Source of the DNA: Adiantum capillus-veneris
Taxonomy: Eukaryota > Streptophyta > Polypodiopsida > Polypodiales > Pteridaceae
Assembly (NCBI GenBank): GCA_014529385.2
Contig: CM043969.1
Location: forward strand, 28,223,946-28,287,945
Direction: 5' to 3'
Length of the DNA: 64,000 nt
The position numbers and the translations under genes are program-made. The notes under the pieces are model-generated. The model did no database searches, was not told the origin of the DNA, and was given only the letters and a program-made list of their open reading frames with translations. Below, piece after piece: positions 10,511 through 22,126 of this stretch. Numbering within the stretch: the first letter of the stretch is position 1; the number at the start of each line of letters is the position of its first letter.

Positions 10511-11600
10511 GGTCTCTTAATAGACTAATCTGCAATCCAATGTGAATTGTTCCCCTGTGCGTCTGATCTTAAGCCCAATTTGCAATGCAATTGCTTGCAC
10601 TTGACAATTTGTTGCGTGCACAATCACTTCGAGTTCCTCGCGTCCCTAGACTAAGCTGTGAAACCGCTTTTCAAAACTGGGCTAGAACCGAGATGTTTCC
10701 TATTTGAAGGGTTGAAAGCCGAATTAGAAGGTTTTCCCAATTTCCAGGTCAAATTCTAGGCTTTGGTGAGATTTACGACAAAAATTTTGCCAATTTTCAC
10801 AAAAACCTGCTAATCTCAGGCCCGATATGCAAATTTGGTTCGTGAAATCTGTCTTAACGGCTCAATTTTACTCCAAATCCATGTCGAATTGAGTTTTTGG
10901 ATGATTGTTTTTTAGCTGGTCGGTTCTCAACACAGTTTCAATTTTCCGATTTCTCAAGGTTTTGTGTTTTGCTCTTGCTGACAAATCCTGAAATTTTTCC
11001 AACTGCTCACGATTGGCTTTGTCTTGCCTTGATTTGACTGTTTTCTCGCTTTTTCTTTCTTTATGTTCTCGGCTTGCTCATGGTGTGATCACCTCCATGG
11101 CTTTTTTGCTTTTCTGCTCTTTTTTTTCTTGTTTGATACCTCCCCTCTTTTTCTTTTTATTATTTTCATGGAATTTTAGAATTTTATATATTTTTAAATT
11201 TTGTGATTTTTAATGAAATTTTTTGAGAGTTGTTATGAATTTTTTGAGTTTTTGTGTTTCATTATGATTTTTTTGGGTGAATTTTTAAAGTGTTTCTTTA
11301 ATGTTTTTTTTTGCCTTTTATTATATTTTTTGTGTTTCTAAAGATTTTTTGGTGAGTTTTTATTGATTTTGTGGTGACTTTTTCATATTTACGACCAAAT
11401 TTTTCTCAAATTTTGTGTGATTTTCTATTTTTTTAAATTTCTCCTACCTGATTTTTTTTTTTGTATTTTAATGATTTTTAAAGAAAATTTAATCCCTTTT
11501 TAAAAGTTTTTAATTGAATTTTTTAATTATTCTTTTTTTTCTCTCTCTTTTTTTTGAAAGAGGTTTTACTAATAAAATTAAAAATTAAAAAATAAAAATT
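10511..11600. other. Unassigned spacer with T-rich low complexity
   Basis: No coding signal was found. From about 11200 to 11580 the plus strand is strongly T-rich with repeated TTTTT-GAGTTTT-like phrases. It may belong to the interior of a minus-strand non-coding LTR element (LARD-B), but no boundary supports this. Confidence 0.35.
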
Positions 11601-12000
11601 AAACTAAACTTACCAATAAAATGCCTACCTGGCGATGGCGCAAGCGATAATGGTGTTGATGACGAAAGTTGTATGCAGGTAGGTGCGACGAGCGCGCAAT
11701 TGAGGGGTCGCAGGGACGTGGTCAACGTGTGTGGCGTGCTCGGGGGGTCCACCTCTCTGTATGTAAGTATACCATAAGAGTTCAACAGGAGGGGTTTTCT
11801 GATTCAAAAATTCTGGGTAAATTTACATAAATATATTTAAATAAGGGGTTTTTTTATTGCACTTTGGAAAAAAAATCCGTAAGTTTATAAAGAAAGAGGG
11901 GTTGTTTTATTAGTTCAAAATTCACAGATAAGGGGTTTTTTAAATACCCTTTGAACGCACGTTGTATAGATGGTTTACATAGAGGTGGACCCCCGAGGTG

Positions 12001-12070
<70 letters not shown>

Positions 12071-12540
12071 GTCAACGCTTTCAACAAAGCATGAGAGAGA
12101 GGAGTTCACACGTGGTGTTGTTAGCAGAGCGTGAGAGAGAGGACGTACGTCGATGTGTAAGGCGGGAGGAAGGAGTTGCTCGCCTTGTAGAGAGAGAGAC
12201 TAGAGAGAGGTGGAGAGAGGTTTTAAGGCTGGTGGGTCCCACCTTGATGAAGGAGAGAGAGGGAGTGGGAGTAAGGATGAAAGATAAAGAAGAGAAAGAG
12301 TATCTTCAATGCAGCCATTATGCTTGGGGGGAGAGGTCTCTTCTTTTTGTTTTGGACTTTTTTAAAACCTTAATCAACGAAGGAGCGAGATCTCGCCCAA
12401 AACAAAGCCATTGAAGTCGATTTTCGCATCGCATCTCGGAATTTGACCGTCGAATCCGCACGATCGTTGAAAATTTGCGTACAATGAAGCTCATGATCAA
12501 CTGTGACTCGAGTCGGAACCAATGTTTCAACTTTTAGTTT
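11601..12540. other. Unassigned GC-richer spacer with microsatellite
   Basis: The base composition changes sharply near 11620 from AT-rich to mixed. (GA)n lies at about 12004-12066. Arginine/glutamate-rich frames near 12091-12414 come from GA-rich DNA and do not look like a gene. Confidence 0.4.
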
Positions 12541-13984
12541 TTAACAATTTGAAAATGCCAAAATCGGTCCGAAAATTAGTCGAAAACGCAAAAAGTCACC
12601 AAAAAATTCCAAAAATTCTACCAAAATCCCAAATTTTTTACTAATCTCAAAAATAATTGGTAATCATATTTGAACACTTTTGACACACAAAGGCATGCCA
12701 TTAATAACAATTTTTATTAAAAAATAGCAATTATGACAAAATCATCAACTTGGTCTCCAAAAATAGCAAGATGCACAAAACTCGACCATTGGAGGCACAA
12801 AAGCGCTCAAAATCATGCCATAAATATGCATACAAAATAGCTCATCAAGATCACAAAATATCATTTTTTTAACAAAAGTAATCGAATATTAATGCAAAAA
12901 CCAAAATACTCAAAAATTTTCTAAAAATCCTCCATACATAGAGGAATGGTGCAGTCAAATCAAAACTCAATCAGCACATAGATTCAATCTCCACTTATTT
13001 GCCAATAAAAACCAAAACTAGGTAATTAAACCGACGAAATTAGGTAAAAATTGACACATTTGAAGTGTGTAAATCCCTGTTTTGAGCTAAAAAATGTAGC
13101 AATTAAGCATTACACACATCAAATTTGCAATCAAACATCATATTAATCATGTACATCAACCACTTTTTAGGCGCGCGCGGGCACATACACACACACACAC
13201 AAATTATTGACAGTTTCTACCAACTTTTACGTGTGCACACACAAGTGCACATTGAACTCACAAATCTCTAATTGAGCATGACGGCATCACAAATCAATCG
13301 TCACATTTGCAAAATAGTGCACACACCTAAAATTAAACATACAGACATTCAATTAGAGTGCATACACACTTGATTTTAGTACACACAATTGCAGTTTACC
13401 ATTCAAGCATGAAATTAACAAATCAACAATGCACTTTAGCACATGAAACCATCAATTTAAACACATTTGATTCTAGGAAAATTTTGGCATTATGACAGCA
13501 TGCAAACACACAAAATCAAAATCTCAAAATCACCAATGTGATAACGACTATGCATACCGCACAAATGTTGAATCCAATGGCACCATCCAATTGTTGATTA
13601 CCAGATGTGTAGGCCGATTTCGTCCATGCTTCAAGCACTAATTTTTCATCCCAAAATCAACAAATCATCAAGTGATTAGCACAAACTAGCATTGTTAGAA
13701 TGCAATCCAAGCCTCTGCTTAGGTGAACACCAAAGCATAAGCACAAAATGTTAGTCTAATTAGTAGAAAATTAGTGTGTAAGTTAGCAAAAATTAGTGGA
13801 AGTAGCAAAGAATTAGTGTGAAATTAGAGTGTGTAGGCACACAATAAGCAAGGTATGGTGTCCAATTAGGGGAAATTAAATGCATTGCCTCATGCACACA
13901 CATCCAAAATCCACAAAAGCACAAACACACAAGTAAAATTAGTGAAGAATTTAGTGAGAAAACCTATCCAATAATTCCATAATT

Positions 13985-14002
13985 CCCGGCAACGGCGCCA
14001 AA
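13985..14002 (-). other. Primer binding site of LARD-B
   Basis: The minus strand reads TTTGGCGCCGTTGCCGGG, a common plant Gypsy primer site, immediately inside the LTR end. A second similar site (TTTGGCACCATTGCAGGGG) lies 71 bp to the right as part of a tandem duplication. Confidence 0.8.
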
Positions 14003-14678
14003 TGTTGGGGGTACCATCATAGCATAGCTCCAATGACCAACAATAATCTTCGCTCCCCTGCAATGGTGCCAAATGTTGAGGGTACCATCGTAGCATAGCT
14101 CCAATGACCAACAATAATCGTCAATCTGGCCAGGGCATGGAAACATGATTAGTGACCTAATCATGTCAACAAGAACGGTGACTCTACGAGGTGTGCTTCT
14201 CAACCTATGGAGGAGCTAAGCCACGATGTCTGGTAATCTCTACATCCACTTCTCTTCACATCAAATCAACCCAATCACACACATTGACGATTGCAACGAT
14301 GCACACATCACTAATTCCATAATGTAACATACTAATTACATGCACACACACATAGATCTATTGAGCATCTGCATTTCAATCAAACCTACATGGATACACA
14401 AAGAATAGAGGGCAATCACACAAGATTAGAGCATGATTAACCAGCAATTAGTCAATGATGCTTTTGATTACACGCTTATATACCTAGGAATATGCAATGT
14501 CCAAGTTCCCAAGGCATTTAGGGCTCCATATTTTATTGAATGTGCAACCTAGGTACACTAATTGACCTGTACTTTACAGCTTGGAACTCCCATTGAGCCC
14601 GTTACACATTACAATTATTACAATGGCTTGAAATAAATAGGAAAATTACAATACATGGCCATTTCAAAAAATGTAACA
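14003..14678 (-). repeat. LTR of LARD-B (minus orientation)
   Basis: On the plus strand it begins TGTTGGGGGTACC and may end ATGTAACA at 14678, about 676 bp. The left end is duplicated: a second TGTTGAGGGTACC copy starts at 14074. The right end is provisional because no partner LTR is present. Confidence 0.55.
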
Positions 14679-14865
14679 AATGTCTAACTTCAATATTTAC
14701 TGCTTCTCTGTATTTGTCTTTGATATACCTTCATAAAACTTGGGCCTTTAGCAGCTTCTACTAATTGACATCGGCTCTATTAATAGATTGTGTTCAGACA
14801 AGAGATTGAAAATCTCTTGACATGCCTTGGAATTGGAGCTGATCTCTTCATATAGCTGATTCCAG

Positions 14866-15346
14866 TGTTAGAATTTAAAGCTACTGGTTAGGTCGTCAGT
14901 TCAGTTAGTGAAACTGGACTAGAGAACTAACTAGACTGAAATAGTTAACTGAATTGAAATAGTATATTGAGACGAGAGACATACTGGACGACTGGAAAAG
15001 TGTTTGCAGTTTTAGATTAATAGTTCAAGGACAACCAGTACAGTGTGTAATGGGTTTAAGCTCAAATGATTACATCAATAATGATTACAGCAATAATGAT
15101 TACAGAGTGAAGCTAGAGGCAAAGATATTGTAACTCAATAATATTTAGGAGCTAAAGCCAAAAGATAAGCAACTAAGCTAAGAAACTAAGAAGCAAGAAG
15201 CCCAATTACAATGTAACGGGTCCTATTTATAGCTTCTAGGAGTTACTATAGTAACTATCTTCAGTAATTACTGCTGGTGTGACTGATCCACTGTTCGCCT
15301 TCTAAGGGACAGTTCTCGCCTGCTGGGATTGTCCTCGCCCTCTACA
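14866..15346 (-). repeat. 3' LTR of Gypsy-M
   Basis: On the minus strand it begins TGTAGAGGGCGAGG right after a purine tract and ends TTCTAACA, 481 bp. It includes a TATA-like CTATAAATAG (minus) near 15220-15230. No second copy is present, so the edges rest on the TG...CA ends and the adjoining purine tract. Confidence 0.7.
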
Positions 15347-15363
15347 TCCTTCCCTCCTTTCTT
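15347..15363 (-). other. Polypurine tract of Gypsy-M
   Basis: The minus strand reads AAGAAAGGAGGGAAGGA directly before the LTR start TGTAGAGG, as expected for plus-strand priming. Confidence 0.75.
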
Positions 15364-15668
15364 GAATTTTGGCATAATTCCAAAATTTCTAAAAAAAATT
15401 CCACCATCTGATTGTGATTGATTGTTGAGGAAACCATCTGGCATTCTAGTTGGCTTAAACCGTAAACCCTACTGGTGGTTGGTTTAGCAGATGTTCCTCA
15501 TGGCAATACTCTTTTGGTATTGATATCTTTATATCATACTTCATGCTTGTTGAGTGCTTGACACCCCTATAGTTGTAATTCCAAGGGTGCCCAGCCAAAG
15601 AAATTCCAGTGCCTCATTGGGAAAATCCACCGTCTAATTCTGAGAGGGAACTACCCAGTATCCTTCCA

Positions 15669-16361
15669 CTAAACCCGCTTCCTCTTGCCCTTCTCCTGTG
15701 TTGGTGCCTCAAAAGTCTTAGTGCCAGCATTGTCCTCCTGGATAATTTTGTAAATGGCCTCCTGCTCAAGCTGATACCGCCTTTCAGTGGACATCTCAAA
15801 TTCATAACGCGTGAGAGGATTGTAGGTTTTGATGTCGGGATCATACAACGTGCGTCTATCCTTGGTCAGACGGGTTCTGGCCAATTTTTGACAATGCGAG
15901 GCTGTGTGGATCCATCCCTGTGGAAGAGGCTGATTTGTTTTAATCTTAGCTTCAAAGAGAATCTCAGCCATTTCTCTGTACTGTGGCCCCAGTCCTGGTT
16001 TAGCCATGATATCCTTTCCAGGGATCTTAGAGGACTCCACAGTTAGTTGAAGCAACTGATTTGTGATCTTTGTGAGACCACGGAGCTGGATCTTCCATTG
16101 TCCCATACAGAGTTTGACCCTCTGCATTTCTCCTTCCAGTTCCATAACATCATTCAATTGGATAGCATCATTGATCAATGTTTGCCAGGTTTTCCATTCT
16201 ACAGCGGCTCGCTCATACCAGTCCTGAAGGTCATCAGTGATATTAAAATATGTGAGCCAATCCACTGGTTTTGGATGCTGAGGATACCTTGCTGGGAAAA
16301 ATCTGGGCAGTTCAGCTTTCTTAGCAAGCAATGCATATAAGAGAACTAGTGAATTAGACAT
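15669..16361 (-). CDS. C-terminal part of the Gypsy-M post-integrase protein, unknown function
   Basis: A 230-codon open frame runs in the same direction as pol, between integrase and the 3' LTR. It starts MSNSLVLLYALLAKKAELP, has a Trp/Tyr-rich middle (VDWLTYFNITDDLQDWY, EWKTWQTLINDA) and ends in a basic tail, KGKRKRV. It is probably the last part of a much longer protein encoded from about 19240 (next entry). Position and orientation match the extra env-like or ORF3 regions of Athila/Tat elements. I see no signal peptide or membrane anchor, so envelope function is not supported. Confidence 0.6.
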   Translation of the reverse strand: MSNSLVLLYALLAKKAELPRFFPARYPQHPKPVDWLTYFNITDDLQDWYERAAVEWKTWQTLINDAIQLNDVMELEGEMQRVKLCMGQWKIQLRGLTKITNQLLQLTVESSKIPGKDIMAKPGLGPQYREMAEILFEAKIKTNQPLPQGWIHTASHCQKLARTRLTKDRRTLYDPDIKTYNPLTRYEFEMSTERRYQLEQEAIYKIIQEDNAGTKTFEAPTQEKGKRKRV

Positions 16362-19240
16362 AGATTCCAGGAAAGTAAGTATAGCCTAGTTCTCTTGCTG
16401 CATCATCTTTCGAGTCACTCAGACTAGCTGAAAGAGTCTTCAGAGAGCAGTTGCCTGTTCCCCTACCGTCATTTGAGTCCGAGATTCTTTACTCCTAGAA
16501 GTTTGATCTTCAATAATAGCCTGCACCCTCTGGTAACTCCTCTAGAAATTTGCATCTGAAGTAGGACTTCTTTCAGTTAATTCCAAACTTCCTTCATGCA
16601 CTTGAATGAAGGCATGTTCCCAAGTAGTGGATCTAATTCAAGGGCTAGAGAATGTCGATCTGCAGTGGACTATCACTGCTAGTGTGGATCAACTATCTTA
16701 TCATCAGAAGTCAGCGCGCCCACTCAGGTACCCTTTCCAACAACTGGATTCTGTTGGGATACACAGACAGTTGACACAATTCTTGATCGTGGAAGGCAGT
16801 TGATTTCTAATGCTGAATCATTTCTCTAGCACCAACATCTAGCCTTTGAAAGCATTCCAAATCGGAGAGAAGAACATCATCTTCCAAATATATCCTAGTA
16901 ATAGGAGCTTGTTGATATCTCAATCTCTTGTTCAGTGTGATGAGCTGTAATAAATGTTGCTCATCACCCTTTAAGGTCTCAGTCACAGCTTCGGCTTTTT
17001 TTTCACATTTGGAGTGTGATGTGATTGGTGTACTGGAGAGCCTCTAGTGTTGTCCGTCTGCTCATTGCCTGGTTGCTGACCATCAGCCCGCCGGTCTCCC
17101 GACTACTGGTCTGGCTGGTCTTTGTTGGGTTGGCTGCCCCCTGTGGTGGTAGTTGATCCACCAGCACCAGAACCTGAAGGTGGGGAAGGAGAAAAGTCAT
17201 TATCATCATCAGGTTTGTCTGTTGGTTCGTCCTCTCGTTCCTCAGCGTTCTCGTGTGCTTTCTCAGAATCCTCATCAAGGTTATTCTGCTTATCAATATA
17301 GTCCAGGATAGCTTGATTTGCTAAAGCACTGCTATATTCAAAAAGATTATCTTGTAAATCACTCTACATGGTCTCCATAAGTGCCTTTAAATTATCCATA
17401 TTCACAGTAACATTGCCTTCTCGATTCAGAATATCAGCCAAGTTATTATATATATACCTCTCTATTAAGAGGCTTTCAATGCAGTGTGGCTAGTCAGCAG
17501 TGCGTTGAAATTGACCCTTTTCATTCTCAGCATAGTCTCAAATATGTCAGCATTTCTCATAGCCTCTGCCTTGTCTTCAATTAACTGCCTATTCTTTGTT
17601 TCAAGCTTTGACAACTTTACTTCCAATGTCTGAATTGCCCTAGCTGACTGATTTTAAAAAATACTATGCCACAAAGATTGTGCCCCTATATCCTGCTTCA
17701 ATTTCTAACTTTTTGTTGGCTTTCCCAATTCTTATTTTAGATTATTCACTTCATCAATGGAAGCTGAGGCATCCATCATTTGTCTCAAAGCATTGACAAT
17801 TGTATTCCATGATGATTGGATAAGCACTGAGCAACCATCCATTACCGTCGCTGGGTCAAAGGGAATTGGCTCATAAATCGTAACAAGAGCCATGTATGGT
17901 AATGTTGCAAAGTCAGGTTTCGAAAGAATTAGTTGTCCTTGGAGAGGGTGATTCTGTAATTGTTACAGTATGTCCTTTTTGGCTAAGGATAAAGCCAATT
18001 CACTGAAAAGAATAGGAATTTTGCTGGCTAGATTGGCAGGTTCTGGACCCTTTCCCTTGTCAATATGAACCGCCAACTGATCAGCACTGGTCCTCTTGTG
18101 CTGGTCTTTTCCAGCAATGGTGTTTGCTAGAAGCTATTCTTCTTGCTAGCTGGTCCCAACAGTAATCCTTGTTGGAGTCTGTTCTTCAGGTGTTGCTGAA
18201 GTCTGGCCTGCTGAAAGTTTTGTAGTAGGCAAAGACTTAACCTGAATTTCTAGTTGCTTTAAGAAAGCACTGCTTTTGGCCAATGTAGCCTTTGGTTTCT
18301 TTGAACTACGGGCTTCCACCTGTTTGGCATTCCTCTTTTGTCCAATTAGAGACAACTAAGTGCCTGGAGCTTCTTTATCTGAAGATAAGTCAACATTGTT
18401 AGTCTCTGGGATGGGCTTCTGACTCCAAGCCATACGTACCTGATAATGAGCATCTGAAGAAGTTGCCCAGTAAAGAAATTGCCAGACATATCAAGCTTTG
18501 AAAACATTCTGAGATTTCAACTTGGCAGTCTGCTGGAGCACCTTATGAGATAAGATCTGACATAAGTTGATTGGAGCTGTAGCATCTAATCTTTTGCAAG
18601 AAACATAGCAAACAAATTTTCTGACACATACGTGGGGTTATTTTTTAGACTAGCAGCTTCAGCCACAAACCTGTAAGCTACGGGAACATCCAAACTTGCT
18701 ACTAGAATCCCTTGTTCACTAGCCTTTCATTTTTTCTTGGCTGCTTTATCTTCTTTAAGATCCGCACTTATCTGTTCTGCAGTACCATTGACTACAGCAC
18801 TGTCCTCTTTGGCATTGAAGGAATCAAGAACCTGCTTGATTATAGACGTGTCAAAATCTATTCTTGTGGCTTGTATCACTACATGCAAATCCCATAGTCG
18901 TAGCAAGACTTCAGCTTGCTCAGTAAACACATATTGTTGTATCTTGCTATGGGGAATAAGTGGTAGAGAAGCTTTAATAGAGGTGATGAGTGCCGAAGTT
19001 TCCTCTATGGTATCCTGCATCTTCTCCGACATTTTTCTTCTATCCATGCACTATGAGGACGATAACTCTGTAGAGGAAGAAGACTTACTTGGATAGTAAA
19101 AGCCGCCGTAGCCAGGTATGTCTGGTAAGGATAGAGAATGATCGATAGATTCGTTAGACAAGGAGGTTTGTGGTTGTAATGAAGAAGCCTCAGAGCTTGG
19201 CGATGGTGAGTGTGTAAAATCAAGTAGGCGTCATGCATGA
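16362..19240 (-). pseudogene. Broken N-terminal and central part of the post-integrase ORF (Gypsy-M)
   Basis: Several frame-linked segments are protein-like. At 19047-18727 there are 106 codons (MDRRKMSEKMQDTIEET ...). At 18355-18146 there is a Lys/Thr-rich piece. At about 17900-17760 the frame reads VTIYEPIPFDPATVMDG. At about 17690-17510 there is an evident coiled coil (AIQTLEVKLSKLETKNRQLI and following heptads). At 17296-17003 there is a Gln/Thr/Pro-rich piece. Stops and frameshifts separate them. With 15669-16361 the original protein may have exceeded 1,000 residues. No family is recognised. Confidence 0.5.
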
Positions 19241-19729
19241 GATTTATGAGGAAGAATGTCCACTCGCCTTACTGTTATACGTGTTTGTGCCATTAAAGCT
19301 CCACTACTTACCGTTCCTAGAGTTTTGTGCACCGTCAACGACGTTGCAAACATGCATTGGCTAATACTCCCCATGTTCCATTTAATGATTATCACGTGAA
19401 GTCCCACTAACTCTTTTGCCCATAAAAACTGATACTAGCTCAGATACGTTACCGTCTCTGCCACTGGCACTGCTTTGTCGTACTGAGACTTTTCTGACAC
19501 CTTGATTGGCTCTGGTACTGGTTGTACATGAAAACGATTTAGAATGGCTGATTCTGAATTTTCCTGTGGCCATCAGTTCCCAGAATGCCAGTATCTTCTT
19601 CTCTAGAAGTCTCTATCTCATTAGAATAATATAGCTTAATCTTGGCCCCATTATAAACACCTAGCAGCAGTAATCCGGATAAATCCTTCAACCTTACTGT
19701 GCCATTGGAAACACCCAATCAACCTCATA

Positions 19730-20840
19730 CTACGGACCGGCCCAAGCTATCTTCAAATTTGGTTTCTGAGGCCCCAATTTGGATTGATAGAGCAGAACCA
19801 AGTCGCCCTTTTGGAACTCCCTAACTTTGATTCGTCTATCATGCCAGTGTTTTCTTCTTTGCTGAACAATTTCCTGTTCAAGCATAGCACGTTGCCTTAA
19901 CTCATCCAACTGTGCTAATTCCTCCAGTCTATTTTTAAGATTGTGATTGAAATCCATTCCATACTCTATTGCCATTCTGAGATTGGGAATCACAAATTCC
20001 ATAGGTACTACAACTTTAGTACCATATACCATTCGGAATGGTGTTAGTCCAGTAGTAACTTTATAAGTTGTCCTGTAGGCCCATAAAGCAGTCTGGAGCT
20101 TAAGATCCCACTGATGTGGCTCCTTCTGCACAATCTTGGTAAGAATGGTCTTAATGGTTTTATTACTGCTCTTTGCTTGCCCATTGCACTTGGGATATAG
20201 CGTGGATTTCCTGTGCTTTACTGAGAGCATTTCCATCAAGATATCCATAGTATCATTAATAAAGTGTGTCCCTTGATCAAACACAATCTCCACAGGACAT
20301 CCATATCGGCAGATAATATTTTCAAATAGGAAAACAACAGTGGACTTTGCAGTGTTATCTGGAAGAGCCTTGGCCTCCACCCACTTGGTGACATAAGAAG
20401 TGGCCATCAATATATACTGGTTCTTCCTTGGAGTGACTTTCTTGAATGGACCCATGAAATCCAGACCCCATTTCATAAATACTCCCAATGGTTGAATTGG
20501 AGTAAGAGGAGTCATATCTACTGCTATTGGTCTACCCATCCTCTGGTAGATATCACATGTTTTGCAAAAGCTTCTAACATCAGATATTAGAGTTTTCTAC
20601 CACAATCCAGCCTGGAAAATCTTCTTGTAAGTAATATCAGCAGTGGAGAAATGTCCTCTAGAATCCCCATCATGTGCCTCAGAAATAACTTGCATTTTTC
20701 TATTGGCACACACCTTCGAAGAACCCTATCTACTCCCAATCTATAGAGCAATCCTTCGATGATGGTGAACTTCACACTCTTAATAATCGGAGCCTTCGTC
20801 TAATTTATCATACCACTCTAGATCAGTGTTTTCCTTAGCT
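19730..20840 (-). pseudogene. Gypsy integrase relic (Gypsy-M)
   Basis: Pre-integrase blocks (HHHRRIALQIGS, HFSTADITYKKIFQAG, SDVRSFCKTCDIYQ) precede the core: KWGLDFMGPF (first Asp) and IVFDQGTHF (second Asp). The block normally holding the catalytic Glu reads NGQAKSSNKT, so Glu is replaced by Lys. WAYRTTYKVTTGLTPF and the C-terminal GDLVLLYQSKLGPQKPN block are typical. The last 269 codons (20539-19730) are open. It is inferred to be catalytically dead. Confidence 0.85.
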
Positions 20841-20859
20841 TGTTGGACACACTGGATCT

Positions 20860-21555
20860 TGTCATTGACCATCTCTATGCGGTTCCTGGACACTATCTGT
20901 CCAAGTAGTTGTCCTTTCTAGACCAAGAAAACAGATTTAAACGGGTTGAGACAGATCCGCTTTTCCTTACAGTGTTGGAAAACCATTTCCAAAAAGAGTA
21001 AATGCTTCTCCTCAGTTGAATAGACAGTGAAGTCGTCCATGAATATGGCGAGAAATCGATGGAGAAATTCACTAAATATTTCCATCATACATATTTGGAA
21101 GGTCGCTAGAGCATTGCAAAGAACAAACGGCATAACCAGATACATGAATGCTCCCCATTCAGTAATAAAAGTAGTTTTACTCCGGTCTTCGGGAGCAATC
21201 TGTAGCTGATTATAGCCACTAGCCATCCATAGAGCTATACATCACGTGTGCTGCAATTTCATCAAGAAGCATGTCCATAAAAGGTGATGGAAACGTATCC
21301 TTGATGGTCTGAGCATTTAGCTTCCGATAATCCACACAAACTCTAAGTTTTCCATTTTTCTTGGGCACTACTACAATAGGAAATAACCAGTCACTACTTG
21401 CGACCTCAGTGATAAATCTAGCCTTCAAAATGTTATCCATCACTTCTTTGACCTTCTTAGTGTAATTTGGATTCATTCTATACCATTGTAGTCACACTGG
21501 TCTAGCATCCGATTTCAGAGGTATTATGTGTTGACAGACCTCTGGATCTACCCCT
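20860..21555 (-). pseudogene. Gypsy reverse transcriptase relic (Gypsy-M), RNase H deleted
   Basis: RT blocks: WLFPIVVVPKKNGKLRVCVDYRKLNAQT in 21476-21219, then after a frameshift ASGYNQLQIAPEDRSKTTFI and the catalytic AIFMDDFTVYS (21226-20918). After QIVSRNRIEMVNDKI the frame jumps directly to a pre-integrase sequence, so the RT thumb and the whole RNase H are missing. A stop lies at about 20918. The N-terminal part is at 24844-25048, beyond the inserted element. Confidence 0.85.
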
Positions 21556-21560
21556 TTTAG

Positions 21561-21879
21561 TGTAAGGATTTGGATCGTGCTAGCTATGGTGGATGAAAGA
21601 GAAACATGGTGCAAGTGTGTGAGTGTGTGTAAGCAAGCTTATCACTCAAGTGAATTAGGTTCCAAGATAGGATTAGCTTGGACTTATAAACACAATCTTG
21701 GATATTGACTTAGCTTAGCACAAGCTCACCATAGACAAGCATGTAGTGCAAAATGAGTTGTAGTTTATTGATTCAAGAAATGAGCTTTAAGTAGCTCTAC
21801 AGCCTTGCTCCACACTATGTGGGATAAATCCACTGTCCTCCCCTTGACTCACACCTTAGGACAAAGCTCACACTTTACA
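21561..21879 (-). repeat. 3' LTR of the gag-only element
   Basis: 319 bp, TGTAAGG ... CTTTACA on the plus strand. It pairs with 24520-24838. The internal purine tract (AAGGGGAGGAT on the minus strand, plus 21880-21892) adjoins its inner edge. Confidence 0.93.
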
Positions 21880-21927
21880 ATCCTCCCCTTGAGGTTTGGA
21901 CTAAGACAAGATACTGAAGATGCACGA

Positions 21928-22094
21928 TCCACACAGGCTAATAAAATCCACACAGGATGGTGATATCCACGCAAGAAAATAAAGTCCACAAAGGATGGTG
22001 ATATCCACACAGGATGGTAAAGTCCACACAAGAACAATCCACAAAGGATGGTGATGTCCACACAGGATGATAAGATGGTATCCACACAGGAAAA
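21928..22094. repeat. Short tandem repeats between gag and the polypurine tract
   Basis: Copies of TCCACACAGGATGGTGAT with variable spacers (AAGTCCACA, ATAAAATCC) repeat about eight times. The array is bounded on both sides by TCCTCCCC words, a second purine-tract-like motif on the minus strand. Confidence 0.8.
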
Positions 22095-22126
22095 AGTCCT
22101 CCCCTACAAGTAGAGAGTCTGCATCT

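Larger units (their letters stand above)
12541..14678 (-). mobile_element. LARD-B: non-coding Gypsy-type LTR element, partial
   Basis: A primer-site/LTR junction in minus orientation (13985-14003) shows an LTR to the right and an internal domain to the left. The visible internal 1.4 kb has no ORF above about 60 codons and is rich in CACACA and AATT words, as in large retrotransposon derivatives. The left boundary and the other LTR were not found, so 12541 is approximate. Its LTR shares the phrase TTGGAACTCCCA-TGAGCCC with LARD-A. Confidence 0.6.

Noticed and set aside
12091-12414. 107-codon Arg/Glu-rich plus-strand frame
   Set aside because: Arises from GA-rich DNA; repetitive RERE content and no homologue recognised.
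21928-22094. CRISPR-like spaced repeats
   Set aside because: Repeats are imperfect with variable short spacers, in a plant retrotransposon 3' region; no cas genes.
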